In this document: in pieces, positions 1-7,459 of the stretch | How positions within the stretch are numbered: the first letter of the stretch is position 1 | Layout: each line of letters opens with the position of its first letter | Source of the DNA: Chloroflexi bacterium UBA6077 | GTDB taxonomy: Bacteria > Chloroflexota > UBA6077 | Direction of reading: 5' to 3' | DNA: 31,440 nucleotides | Assembly: GCA_002436065.1 (NCBI GenBank) | Contig: DIXP01000074.1 | Coordinates: 1-31,440, forward strand | Position numbers and translations under genes: made by a program | Notes under the pieces: generated by a model | Told to the model about the DNA's origin: nothing | What the model saw: the letters and a program-made list of their open reading frames with translations, nothing else | Database searches by the model: none

Positions 1-538
1 CCGTTGCAGGTGTCACTGTCGTGGTCGCGGTCGGCGTCGGCGTCGGTGTCGGGGTGAGACAGACGAGCGAAGTGTCGACTACGGATTCGTGCCTCCTCGC
101 CCCGGCCACAAGCAGGTGCACCTCGTTCGAGACCTTCTGATGGCACTCGAGGTCGGGGTCCACCCGCCCTTGGAATGTCAGGGTCAACGTTCCAGCCGGT
201 CTGTCTCCGAGGCTATACCGATAGATGATCCTGTTCTCGTGCTCTTCGATCTTCACCGGATCGGCAATGGGAGATCCGTTCAGTGCCGAGGAACCTGGGA
301 CGTAGTCTACGCCGTTCAGGAATAGGTCGTCCACCACGACGTCCGTGGCCGCCTCCGTCGAGGTGATGACCACCGTATAGTTGATTATGCCGCCTGGGAA
401 CGAGGTTTCGGGGCTGCCCGTCTTCTTGATGTCGAACGGTACCCGCTGCGCGTCGGCTATGTTTGGCGACATGAACGGTATCGCCAACATGACCGCCGCC
501 ACAACGGATAACAGGCCTGCACGATGAGGCTTCAGCAT
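1..538 (-). CDS. Secreted DUF11-domain protein with Thr-Pro linker (partial, 3' end outside window)
   Basis: The reading frame is open from an ATG at 538 to the window edge, about 179 codons. A GGAGG lies 6 nt upstream of the ATG. The N-terminus has a basic start (MLKPHRAG), a hydrophobic stretch to about residue 25 and an Ala-rich end (NIADAQ), which fits a Sec signal peptide. Residues ~33-150 look like a DUF11 beta-sandwich: KKTGSPETSFPGG, INYTVVITS, then DDLFLNGVDYVPGS and RVDPDLECHQKVSNEV. This family occurs in surface-exposed bacterial proteins. From ~163 the protein enters a TPTPTPT linker, the same kind seen in the large dockerin protein at 16627-19566, so more domains or a wall anchor probably follow outside the window. 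The protein is probably exported and structural or adhesive; no catalytic motif is visible. Confidence 0.82.
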   Translation of the reverse strand, partial: MLKPHRAGLLSVVAAVMLAIPFMSPNIADAQRVPFDIKKTGSPETSFPGGIINYTVVITSTEAATDVVVDDLFLNGVDYVPGSSALNGSPIADPVKIEEHENRIIYRYSLGDRPAGTLTLTFQGRVDPDLECHQKVSNEVHLLVAGARRHESVVDTSLVCLTPTPTPTPTATTTVTPAT

Positions 539-803
539 GGATACCCTCCAACTGGATCTTCGGCTACTTCACAATAGCTGCAATACAAAGAGGTTAGCGA
601 CAATTTGCAGCACTTGCTTGTTGCCGCACATTTTATGCCACCTTTGCAGTTGTAGTTCCGCCAGCAGTGTGGGCGCGATTGTGGCAACAGGACATCCTGC
701 ATCTGGCCATACTATGCCCCACCCCTGTCTGCAATACCGCACGCACAAAGGCTCGGCCGCGGTGCTTACGGGCCGCAGCTACCGACGACATGGTTGGAGT
801 TTG

Positions 804-1088
804 TCAGAGGATGGGTGACAGCAGGCCCGCCAGGATGAAGAGGGCAAGGAATATCTGGACTACAGCCAGGATTCGGCCGAATCCTCTCCCTACGCCCAAC
901 AGCGAGGAGTACCCCAGTGCCCTTAGGATGCCGTCCGCGAGTGCCAACAGCGCAATGGCGGTCCAACCCAAGGCAGACAGGACGGTGCTAGCCCCCCATA
1001 GACCCCCAAGTTCCAGCAGGGAGACCAGGGTGGTGAGGGCTGCCAGCAATACAGCGAGAATTAGCCAGTTTCGAACGACCCAGTTCAT
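804..1088 (-). CDS. Small integral membrane protein of unknown function
   Basis: This 94-aa protein starts at the ATG at 1088 (MNWVVRNWL). AAGGAGGG lies about 5 nt upstream and decides this start over an in-frame codon 33 nt further out. It is almost entirely hydrophobic, with likely membrane segments at ~8-26, ~35-53 and ~70-91 separated by short Gly/Arg loops (GVGRGFGR). No Cys, His or charged catalytic cluster is present and I recognise no family. It stands alone between the DUF11 protein and uppP. The strong ribosome site and continuous membrane pattern argue that it is real. Confidence 0.7.
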   Translation of the reverse strand: MNWVVRNWLILAVLLAALTTLVSLLELGGLWGASTVLSALGWTAIALLALADGILRALGYSSLLGVGRGFGRILAVVQIFLALFILAGLLSPIL

Positions 1089-1412
1089 GCCGCTCCCTCC
1101 TTGGAGCCCTCCTGGCAACATCGCAAACCTGAAGACGCGGACCGCTCATCCCCGGTACGCACCTACGATGCCACGACTTCCACGGACAGGCAGGGTTCGC
1201 ATCTGCGGCCAGATCTGACAACAGTATGTCCCTATAGCAGCCTCACGAGCCCCGACGCCACATCGCGACCCCCTCGTGAACCATACCCCTGACAGTTGCC
1301 TGCCCTGAGGGCCTGGTGTATCGTACTCCACGCATTTCAGGCGGCTATATTGAGGTACAGGGACTGCATCTGCCCGCAGCCGACCGACCATGCTGGTGGA
1401 GGAGCTTTTCAC
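1089..1412. other. Intergenic region between the small membrane protein and uppP
   Basis: This 324-bp stretch separates two divergent genes. I see no RNA gene or repeat. A TATATT at about 1346-1351 could be a -10 box for uppP, but no convincing -35 lies 16-18 bp before it. Open frames here lack ribosome sites and look like noise. Confidence 0.5.
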
Positions 1413-2234
1413 GTGGATTTCTTCATGGCAATCGTACTTGGCATAGTCCAGGGGCTCACGGAACCTCTCCCCATAAGCAGCTCCGGACACCTGATCTTGG
1501 TTCCTTGGATTTTCGATTGGCCAGAGCACTCGCTCACCTTCGACGTGGCTCTCCACGGAGGCACGGCCCTGGCTATCATCCTTTACTTCTGGAACGACTG
1601 GTTAATCCTCGCTGGAGCCTTCCTCAGCAGCCTGCGAGACCGCCAACTTACTTCCACCCCCGAGCGCCGGTTGGTGTGGTACATTGCCATCGCCTGCATT
1701 CCGGCGGCTATCGTCGGTGTTCTGTTTGAGAGTGAGATCGAGGCACTCCTCCGATCACCAGAGACGGTGGCGGTCCTGCTGATGCTGATGGGATTCGCGA
1801 TGTTCGTGGCCGATCGCATCTCCAACCACAGTCGTGGACTCGCGCAGGTGACCTTGATCGACGCCCTCATCATCGGCGCCTCCCAGGCATTGGCACTTGC
1901 GCCCGGGGTCTCCCGGTCGGGCGTCACGATCACCGCAGCGCTGCTCCTCCAGATGTCGCGAACCGACGCCGCTCGTTTCTCGTTCCTCATGTCGGGGCCT
2001 ATAGTGACCGGGGCGTTTCTCTACAAGATGGTCGGGCTACTGAGGGAAGGGCTGCCGGCAAACGAGTTCCTGCCCTTCATTGCGGGGATGGCAGTCGCCA
2101 CGGTGGTCGGCTACGCCGCCATCAGCTTCCTTCTGGGATACCTGCAGCGGCGCGGGATGGCACTCTTCGCGGCCTACCGCTTCGGCTTCGGGGCTCTCAT
2201 ACTGGGGCTGTTGTTCTTGAGGGGAATGGGTTGA
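1413..2234 (+). CDS. uppP: Undecaprenyl-diphosphatase UppP (BacA family)
   Basis: UppP dephosphorylates undecaprenyl diphosphate to the lipid carrier used for peptidoglycan and surface glycans; it is a polytopic membrane enzyme. The product is 273 aa, the normal family length. The two signature regions are present: an N-terminal (E/Q)xxxE motif as QGLTE (residues 13-17) followed by PISSSGH, and a central PGVSRSG. The usual Phe after the second Glu is Pro here (TEPLP). The chosen start is GTG at 1413, because GGAGGAG ends 8 nt before it; a longer frame opening at 1296 has no ribosome site and an unlikely N-terminus. An ATG at 1425 is the alternative. It ends convergently against nadD. The carrier would serve the many surface-glycan genes further right. 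Confidence 0.93.
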   Translation: MDFFMAIVLGIVQGLTEPLPISSSGHLILVPWIFDWPEHSLTFDVALHGGTALAIILYFWNDWLILAGAFLSSLRDRQLTSTPERRLVWYIAIACIPAAIVGVLFESEIEALLRSPETVAVLLMLMGFAMFVADRISNHSRGLAQVTLIDALIIGASQALALAPGVSRSGVTITAALLLQMSRTDAARFSFLMSGPIVTGAFLYKMVGLLREGLPANEFLPFIAGMAVATVVGYAAISFLLGYLQRRGMALFAAYRFGFGALILGLLFLRGMG

Positions 2235-2237
2235 GGT

Positions 2238-2264
2238 AGGCCTCTACCCTACCGGTAGAGGCCT
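2238..2264. terminator. Bidirectional hairpin between uppP and nadD
   Basis: AGGCCTCTACC and GGTAGAGGCCT form a perfect 11-bp stem around a 5-nt loop, 4 nt after the uppP stop. A short GTTTC tail follows on the plus strand. The last codons and stop of nadD lie inside the hairpin, so it probably ends both convergent transcripts. Confidence 0.7.
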
Positions 2265-2848
2265 GTTTCGCGGATGTACGCCTCCACGGGGTCCAGCACC
2301 TGGTACCGGATCGGCTGCCCCTGGCGGACTCTTCGCTGCAGATCGCTCGAGGCCACGTAGATACCGGGGATGTCCACCATATCGACGCGGCTGGAGATAC
2401 CAGGAAGCTTCTGCTCCAGTAGGGCCACATCCACGGGCAGGTAAGGGGGACGATTCACCACTGCCAGGCGGGCCAGGGTGATCAGCCGGGCCGGGTCTCT
2501 CCAGGTGATCAACTCCCCAAGGCTGTCCATCCCTACTATGAAGAACAGCTCAGTCCCCTGTACAAATTCGCGCTGGAGGTTTTCCAGCGTCTCCACTGTG
2601 TAGGATTTCCCCTCGCGCTGCACGTCCACCAGTGAGAGCTCGAACAGGGGGTTCGAGGCGATGGCCAGCTCCACCATCCGCACACGATGCACCGCTGGGC
2701 TGACTCCCTCCAACTTTTTGTGAGGAGGCTCGCCGGCCGGCACAAAGAGCACTTTATCCAGTCCCAGGGCGAACCTCACCTCCTCAGCCGCAATCATGTG
2801 CCCGACGTGAATGGGGTCGAAGGTCCCTCCCATCACGCCAACTCTCAT
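2249..2848 (-). CDS. nadD: Nicotinate-nucleotide adenylyltransferase NadD
   Basis: NadD joins ATP and nicotinate mononucleotide to make nicotinate adenine dinucleotide, the penultimate step of NAD synthesis, in the cytoplasm. The 199-aa protein opens with the nucleotidyltransferase motif GGTFDPIHVGH at residues ~7-17. It has EEVR and PAGEPPHKK in the family positions, and ends with ASSDLQRRVRQGQPIRYQV, matching the usual ISSTxIR-like segment; the conserved ISS is ASS here. The start at 2848 is chosen because its ATG overlaps the obgE stop as ATGA, giving translational coupling. A start 18 nt upstream (MVQVRA) would lie inside obgE. The obg-nadD order is common in bacteria. Confidence 0.92.
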   Translation of the reverse strand: MRVGVMGGTFDPIHVGHMIAAEEVRFALGLDKVLFVPAGEPPHKKLEGVSPAVHRVRMVELAIASNPLFELSLVDVQREGKSYTVETLENLQREFVQGTELFFIVGMDSLGELITWRDPARLITLARLAVVNRPPYLPVDVALLEQKLPGISSRVDMVDIPGIYVASSDLQRRVRQGQPIRYQVLDPVEAYIRETGLYR

Positions 2849-4122
2849 CGCCCGGACTTGTACCAACGGAACTCTGCCTCACCAACCCGCACCAGGTCCC
2901 CCTCCTTAGCGCCGGCCCTCTCCAGCAACCTGTTCACCCCAAGCCTGGCCAGCCTGCGCTTCATCACCATCATACCCTCTGGAGTGTCCAGGTTGGTTAG
3001 CGCCGCGGCCCTTTCCGCCGCACGCCCCTTAAGTCTGTAGCTGTCCCCCTCACGCTCCACAGCCACCTCCTCAGCCGGCTTCGGCTCGAGGCGGTATACC
3101 CGCACCTGCTCCTCTACCGCCGGAACCGTAGGCGCGGGTGCAAGCTGAGCCAACATGGCAGCCACTGCCTCCACCAAGACCTGCACGCCTTCTCCTGTCG
3201 CCGCAGAAATGGGGAATGACTCCACCCCCATGGCCATGAGGCTACCTCTGACCTGTAGCCACCTGTCCCTAGCCTCGGGTATGTCCGTCTTGTTGAACGC
3301 CACTACCTGCGTTTTATCCAACAACTCCGTGCTGTACTCCGACAGCTCACGGTTCACCACCTCAAAATCCCGAACAGGGTCATCTGACAGGCCGTTCAGG
3401 ACGTGCACCAGCAACCTCGTCCGACGGATGTGCCTGAGGAACTCCAGGCCAAGCCCTGCGCCAGTGTGGGCTCCCTCTATCAACCCCGGTATGTCGGCTA
3501 CTACGAAGCTGGTTTCCCGGAGCGCTACCACTCCCAGGTTTGGGACCAAAGTGGTGAATGGATAATCGGCGATCTTGGGGCGGGCAGCGGTGATGCTCGA
3601 AAGCAGGGTGGACTTTCCAGCGTTCGGCAGCCCCACCAGCCCCACATCGGCCAACAACCGCAACTCCAGTCTCACCGATTTCTTCTCGCCTGGCTCACCC
3701 TTCTGCGCGATCCTCGGTGCCTGCATAGTGGCCGTGGTGAAATGAGTGTTTCCTAGTCCCCCTCGACCCCCTCGCGCGACGACAGCCTTGCCACCGGGCT
3801 CTGCCAGGTCGGCAACGACGTTGCCCTCTACATCGTAGGCCATCGTCCCCACCGGCACCATGATGGCCAGGTCCTTGCCCCTGGTGCCATGCTTACGAGC
3901 ACCCGCACCGTTTCCCCCTCTGTCGGCCTCGAACCGCTGCTTATGGTGGAATCCGTACAGGGTGTTCACATCCTCGGTGGCCTCGAGGTAGACATCGCCC
4001 CCTCGACCACCATCGCCTCCATCAGGTCCCCCACGAGGGACGAACTTCTCCCGACGGAAGCTTACAACCCCATCGCCTCCATCACCGGCTTGAACGTAGA
4101 TCTGAGCTTCGTCAATAAACAT
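2845..4122 (-). CDS. obgE: Obg-family GTPase (ribosome biogenesis)
   Basis: Obg is a GTPase that binds the large ribosomal subunit and links ribosome maturation to cell state. The 425-aa protein has the glycine-rich Obg fold at 1-160 (GDGGDGVVSFRREK, PRGGPDGGDGGRGGDV). The G domain follows at ~160-330, with GLPNAGKST (G1), DIPGLIEGAHTGAGLG (G3), NKTD (G4) and SAATGEG (G5). A C-terminal OCT domain covers ~350-425 (EREGDSYRLKGRAAER, ending in EFRWYKSGR). This is full family length with all motifs intact. It is the first gene of an obgE-nadD transcript, and a promoter candidate lies about 50 bp upstream. Confidence 0.96.
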   Translation of the reverse strand: MFIDEAQIYVQAGDGGDGVVSFRREKFVPRGGPDGGDGGRGGDVYLEATEDVNTLYGFHHKQRFEADRGGNGAGARKHGTRGKDLAIMVPVGTMAYDVEGNVVADLAEPGGKAVVARGGRGGLGNTHFTTATMQAPRIAQKGEPGEKKSVRLELRLLADVGLVGLPNAGKSTLLSSITAARPKIADYPFTTLVPNLGVVALRETSFVVADIPGLIEGAHTGAGLGLEFLRHIRRTRLLVHVLNGLSDDPVRDFEVVNRELSEYSTELLDKTQVVAFNKTDIPEARDRWLQVRGSLMAMGVESFPISAATGEGVQVLVEAVAAMLAQLAPAPTVPAVEEQVRVYRLEPKPAEEVAVEREGDSYRLKGRAAERAAALTNLDTPEGMMVMKRRLARLGVNRLLERAGAKEGDLVRVGEAEFRWYKSGR

Positions 4123-4174
4123 TGTTTCCTATCTGTGCACGACTTTTCGAATCTGGCGGGCAAGAGATGTGCCC

Positions 4175-4203
4175 ACTATAGCCAGTACACAGAGTATCTT
4201 CAA
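4175..4203 (-). promoter_or_regulatory. Sigma70-type promoter candidate for obgE-nadD
   Basis: On the minus strand TTGAAG (4203-4198) and TATAGT (4180-4175) are separated by 17 bp. Transcription would start near 4168, giving a leader of about 45 nt before the obgE ATG. Confidence 0.5.
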
Positions 4204-4408
4204 CAACCCGTTTATCCATATCACTATTAGTTAGAGGTAGTCGTAGGGACTGTGGATTTGGGGATGCCATGCCTGGATCGTGCGTGGTCTATCGTGGAAA
4301 GATTGAGGGAAGGGGATGGAAAAGGGGTGGAGGTTTGGAAAGTCGCTCGAAGAATGGCGATTCTTCTTGAGGCCGTTGTCAGGGGTGAACGGCAAAAAGG
4401 AGGGCGAG

Positions 4409-4458
4409 TTATCCACAAGGAGAGGTGGTTATCCACAGGATACGGCTACTTATCCACA
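4409..4458 (+). promoter_or_regulatory. Cluster of three perfect DnaA boxes (possible oriC or DnaA-controlled site)
   Basis: The 9-mer TTATCCACA occurs at 4409-4417, 4429-4437 and 4450-4458, all in the same orientation with starts 20 and 21 bp apart, about two helical turns. Chance predicts about 0.24 perfect copies on both strands of a window this size, so three in 50 bp is not random. A one-mismatch box (TTATCCATA) lies at 4212-4220 and a weaker inverted one (TGTGGATTT) at 4251-4259. DnaA is known to bind this exact 9-mer with high affinity. No dnaA or dnaN gene is in the window, so origin function is an inference. A DnaA-titration or DnaA-regulated site is the alternative. Confidence 0.75.
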
Positions 4459-4537
4459 TTAGATGGGGATTCTGCTGATCCAGGGCAGGTTACCTTATGT
4501 AGAACAAATAACGATTCTCAGCCACTGGATCGTGTGC

Positions 4538-4569
4538 TGGCGGGGGCACACCACTGAGCGCCCCCGCCA
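4538..4569 (-). terminator. Hairpin downstream of the CooS-like operon
   Basis: TGGCGGGGGC and GCCCCCGCCA form a 10-bp GC stem with a 12-nt loop, 20 bp after the last operon gene. Outer arms ACTGGATC (4524) and GATCCAGT (4575) can extend it. No T-run follows on the minus strand. Confidence 0.55.
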
Positions 4570-4589
4570 AGATCACGGCTGATCCAGTT

Positions 4590-5852
4590 CTAAAGGCTAA
4601 CGAGCTCTAATCCATGGGTTGCGGCGTAGGACCATCTGTGAGGCAGCATAGCCTCCGCGACGGAGGCTATAGACGACCTGCTGGCTATCAGTCCCCGCCA
4701 CAGTCCTGCCATCCGCAAGTCACCCATGGCCACACCACCGACCAAGCGATCTCCCAGCAGGATCAGCTTTCGGTAGTCGCCAGTCTTCGGATTCACATAC
4801 TTCTTCACGGTGAGGAAGTCCCCTTCCGGCTGGGTGATGCCGACCGCTGCCATGGAGAAGCCAAGGAAGGTGAAGCTATTCAACGTTACGGTACCCTGGA
4901 ACAATTTCCTCAGGCCTGCCATGTTATATGCAGCTACCCTTCCCTGCTGAGAGGCATTTCCCCAGGTAGGATTCGGGAACCTTCTCCCACGGGCGATGTC
5001 CCATCCCTCGGCTACGTCACCTGCCGCGTAAATCCCTGGGACGCTGGTTTCCATGTAGCCATCGACCAGGATGCCCCTACCAAAGGCGATCCCGGCGGCC
5101 TTCGCCAGGGTAAGGTTGGGTCTTACACCGGTAGCGATGACCACGAGGTCGCAGTCAAGGCTGGTGCCATCGGTTAGCTCTACCCTCTGCACCCGACCCT
5201 CGCCGTCCACCTGGGCCAGGCCGGTGCCCGTGCGAAGGGTGAGACACCGCTGCTCAAGGGCGTTCTGGACGATGGCTGCGTCCTCAGCAACCAACACTTG
5301 AGGGAGGATGCGGTCGAGCAGCTCCACGACCGTGACCGAAAGACCCTGCATTAGGAAGGCTTCGGCAGCCTTGAGCCCTACCAAGCCAGCCCCAACCACG
5401 ACGGCCCTCTGCCCTTCCCGTACCCACTTCTTCAGACGGAGGGCATCGTCGTGGGTCCACAGAGTGAAGACTCCAGGCAAAGGCGTTCGCCCTTGCCCGC
5501 CCACACCCTCTATGGGCGGGAGGAACGGCTCCGCGCCGCTTGCCAGCAGAAGGCGGTCATACTGGACCCTCTCTCCACCCGAGAGGGTCAACTCCCTGGT
5601 GGTTGAATTCAGCCTGATGGTCCGTTTACCGGTCAGAAGCTGGAGCTTCTCATCCTGGAGTCCCTCCAAGTCGGCCAGCACCATCTTATCGTAGGGCACC
5701 TTCCCTCCCACATAGTAGGAGGTGAGCACCTTGGAGTAGAAGGGCTGCGCCTCCTCCGACAAGACGGCGACTTGGTCCTTAGGGGCAATGCGGCGAAGGG
5801 TCCTAGCCGCGCTGATGCCAGCGGGCCCGTTGCCCACAATCAAATGTCTCAT
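4590..5852 (-). CDS. FAD/NAD(P)-dependent oxidoreductase (FNOR type)
   Basis: This 420-aa protein belongs to the class I pyridine-nucleotide disulfide oxidoreductase-like flavoproteins (NADH oxidase / rubredoxin reductase / NirB-like). It has an N-terminal FAD Rossmann motif (VGNGPAGISAARTL), a second dinucleotide motif for NAD(P)H (VVVGAGLVGLKAAEAF) and a C-terminal FAD motif (GIYAAGDVAEG). No redox CxxC is seen. The start is the ATG at 5852 (MRHLIVG) with AAGGGA 5 nt before it; the in-frame TTG at 5867 would place the ribosome site inside the gene. It is the last gene of the redox operon. FNOR proteins are known partners of CooS and CooF in several anaerobes, passing electrons between ferredoxin and NAD(P)(H). 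The same role is inferred here. A 157-bp gap holding a heptad-repeat element separates it from the gene upstream. Confidence 0.88.
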   Translation of the reverse strand: MRHLIVGNGPAGISAARTLRRIAPKDQVAVLSEEAQPFYSKVLTSYYVGGKVPYDKMVLADLEGLQDEKLQLLTGKRTIRLNSTTRELTLSGGERVQYDRLLLASGAEPFLPPIEGVGGQGRTPLPGVFTLWTHDDALRLKKWVREGQRAVVVGAGLVGLKAAEAFLMQGLSVTVVELLDRILPQVLVAEDAAIVQNALEQRCLTLRTGTGLAQVDGEGRVQRVELTDGTSLDCDLVVIATGVRPNLTLAKAAGIAFGRGILVDGYMETSVPGIYAAGDVAEGWDIARGRRFPNPTWGNASQQGRVAAYNMAGLRKLFQGTVTLNSFTFLGFSMAAVGITQPEGDFLTVKKYVNPKTGDYRKLILLGDRLVGGVAMGDLRMAGLWRGLIASRSSIASVAEAMLPHRWSYAATHGLELVSL

Positions 5853-5869
5853 AGCATTCCCTTTCAAGC

Positions 5870-6010
5870 GGTCAGCAGTCAGCGGTCAGCTTTCAGGAGG
5901 CGGCTTGGGACCTGGGCGCATCCGCGATCCCCGAGTTAGTTGCTCCTGAGAGGAGCGACTGTCGCTCCTAGAGCTGATAGCTGATTGCTGACCAGCTGAT
6001 TGCTATCAGC
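5870..6010. repeat. ~141-bp element with inverted NNTCAGC heptad arms
   Basis: The left arm reads GGTCAGC, AGTCAGC, GGTCAGC, TTTCAGG (5870-5897), exact 7-nt units. The right arm carries the inverse, GCTGATA, GCTGATT, GCTGACC and GCTGATT (5973-6001), then one forward TATCAGC (6004-6010). The core holds a perfect 9-bp hairpin, AGGAGCGAC-T-GTCGCTCCT (5951-5969). The element fills the gap between two operon genes, and its right edge touches the TAG stop of the upstream gene. It resembles a MITE or a hairpin-forming intergenic repeat. Confidence 0.7.
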
Positions 6011-6660
6011 TAGTACACCGGGTATTCGGAGGTCCAGAGTGGCGCGTTCTTCTCCAGCAGCTCAACGGCACGGTTCACATTGAAGTTGCCGCAGGAGCAG
6101 CACTTGCCCATCTGGACCGCCGCCTCTCTGGGAGAGATATTGCCCTTTCTCGTGTCTACCATGGCCTTCTTCACGTACTCCGAGGCGACCATGGCGTGGC
6201 CGCACATGGTGGTGAACTCCAGCACTTCCCACTCAGGGAGCAGCTTCGTCCTGCCGAGGGTGCCAAGGGAGAACTCCCGGGTGTGCACCCTGGGGAGACC
6301 CGCATCCTCTACGATGGAATTGACCTCGTCGATCAACCCGGTGATCACCACGGAGATGCCCAGGTCGCGCTCTTTCAACTCCTTGATGCATGAGAGAACG
6401 TTCTCCCGGTTGTCGAAGGTGAACTCCAGGATTGTGGTCTTGCTGACCTTCTGGGCGATCTCCTCCGGACCGACGTACAGCAGGTTGCCGGTCTTCATGT
6501 CGCCGCCGTTGACCGGCTTGTGGCGGGCGCAGATCCGGACGAACTCCGATCCGAGGGGAGCAAACGTGTCCTCGTTGAACCCCTTGGCAGTGCAAGCGAG
6601 GATCAGAAAGTCCTTCTTGAGGCTCTCGATATCGCCCCTGCGATGCAGGCTGTGGGTCAT
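6010..6660 (-). CDS. Uncharacterised Cys-containing protein in the CooS-like operon
   Basis: I do not recognise this 216-aa protein. It is soluble, with no signal peptide or membrane segment. Notable features are an N-terminal ILACTAKGFNED, a central SKTTILEFTFDNRENVLSCIKELKERDLGI that reads like an alpha/beta fold, and a C-terminal Cys/His group: TTMCGHAMVASEY, then GKCCSCGNFNVNRAVELL. The CGH...CCSCG arrangement could bind a metal or Fe-S cluster. Its ATG overlaps the stop of the gene before it as ATGA, and GGAGG lies 7 nt upstream inside that gene, so the two are translationally coupled and probably work together. The operon position suggests a redox or cofactor role with the CooS-like protein. 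Codon use and spacing look native. Confidence 0.85.
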   Translation of the reverse strand: MTHSLHRRGDIESLKKDFLILACTAKGFNEDTFAPLGSEFVRICARHKPVNGGDMKTGNLLYVGPEEIAQKVSKTTILEFTFDNRENVLSCIKELKERDLGISVVITGLIDEVNSIVEDAGLPRVHTREFSLGTLGRTKLLPEWEVLEFTTMCGHAMVASEYVKKAMVDTRKGNISPREAAVQMGKCCSCGNFNVNRAVELLEKNAPLWTSEYPVY

Positions 6661-7406
6661 GGCGCCACCTCCTCGACGAACCTTGGCCTTCCAAGACCTA
6701 GGTTGTTCTTGCTGACCGGAAGCATCGGGAAGCCACTCTGCTGGATCGTATTCAGAACGGTGGTGGCGCCGTCGGGCTTCAGCCTGGCGGCGATCTCGAA
6801 GGTGTAGACGGTGTCGATCTCGTCGTTCACCTCGTCACGCAGGACCCGGAACAGCTCAGGCAGCTTTTCCTCAGCCATCTCGAACTCGACGATGGCGGAG
6901 AGAGAGGCTTCGCCCAGCACCTCGGGGTCCAGCTTGCCGGTTTCCTTGTCGGCCATGAAGTGGGTGATCGGGTTGCCCTCACAGAACTCGATTCCGATCT
7001 TCGCGACCGCCATGCAGACCCTCGCTACCTCGGTCCACCTGGTGCTGATGCCGGGCCGGCCCATCTCGATCCCAACTCCGACGCGGCCATACTTGACCCG
7101 ACCGCTGACCTCGTTGGTCTTGATCTCCTCGGTCCCGCGGCCGGGGACGCCCGTCCCCTTGAATTCAAGGAGCGGATTGGAGAGTATCCCACGCGCCATG
7201 CGCGGCCAGGGCAGTTCCTCCATGTGCATGGCGTCCACCGGGCAGACGCTAGCGCGCTCGCAGACGCCGCACTCGATGCACTTCTCCCTATCTATGACTA
7301 CGTAGGTCCTCCCGCCGTTGGCCGCTCGCCCGTAGGCCCGCGCCTGGACGGGGCAGAACGGGAGGCACTTTCCGCAGCCGATGCACTTCGTCTCATCTAC
7401 TTGCAT
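6657..7406 (-). CDS. 2[4Fe-4S] ferredoxin domain fused to an unknown C-terminal domain
   Basis: The 249-aa protein begins with two 4Fe-4S motifs: CIGCGKCLPFCP (Cys 8, 11, 14, 18) and CIECGVCERASVCP (Cys 43, 46, 49, 55). The second has five residues before the last Cys instead of three. Residues ~75-249 form a domain I cannot name, with GVGIEMGRPGISTRW, CMAVAKIGIEFCEGNPITHF and a C-terminal SGFPMLPVSKNNLGLGRPRF. A ferredoxin-like electron-transfer role is clear from the N-terminus; the rest is unknown. A GGAGGAAA lies 5-6 nt before the ATG at 7406. It sits between the CooS-like gene and the coupled 216-aa gene, so it may feed electrons to or from one of them. The downstream gene starts within its stop codon. 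Confidence 0.85.
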   Translation of the reverse strand: MQVDETKCIGCGKCLPFCPVQARAYGRAANGGRTYVVIDREKCIECGVCERASVCPVDAMHMEELPWPRMARGILSNPLLEFKGTGVPGRGTEEIKTNEVSGRVKYGRVGVGIEMGRPGISTRWTEVARVCMAVAKIGIEFCEGNPITHFMADKETGKLDPEVLGEASLSAIVEFEMAEEKLPELFRVLRDEVNDEIDTVYTFEIAARLKPDGATTVLNTIQQSGFPMLPVSKNNLGLGRPRFVEEVAP

Positions 7407-7428
7407 CTCGGTTTCCTCCGCTTTGAGC

Positions 7429-7459
7429 TGTCAGCGTTCAGCATTCAGCTATCAGCTTT
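7429..7459. repeat. NNTCAGC heptad array at the 3' end of the CooS-like gene
   Basis: Four exact 7-nt units, TGTCAGC, GTTCAGC, ATTCAGC and TATCAGC (7429-7456), are followed by TTT. Read on the minus strand, the array supplies the last codons and the TGA stop of the CooS-like gene, so the repeat reaches into coding sequence. Confidence 0.75.

Larger units (their letters stand above)
4123..4589. other. 467-bp gene-free stretch: obgE promoter, DnaA boxes, terminator
   Basis: No credible gene is present. The stretch holds the obgE promoter, an AT-richer patch at ~4185-4240, a near-match DnaA box TTATCCATA (4212-4220), three perfect DnaA boxes (4409-4458) and a terminator-like hairpin (4538-4569) for the operon to the right. 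Both flanking genes are on the minus strand. The 101-aa plus-strand frame across it lacks a ribosome site and runs through the boxes, so I treat it as noise. Confidence 0.6.

Noticed and set aside
213..551. 112-aa minus-strand frame at the left edge
   Set aside because: It overlaps, in another frame, the DUF11 protein that has a signal peptide and a ribosome site. Its own sequence is Arg/His-rich noise.
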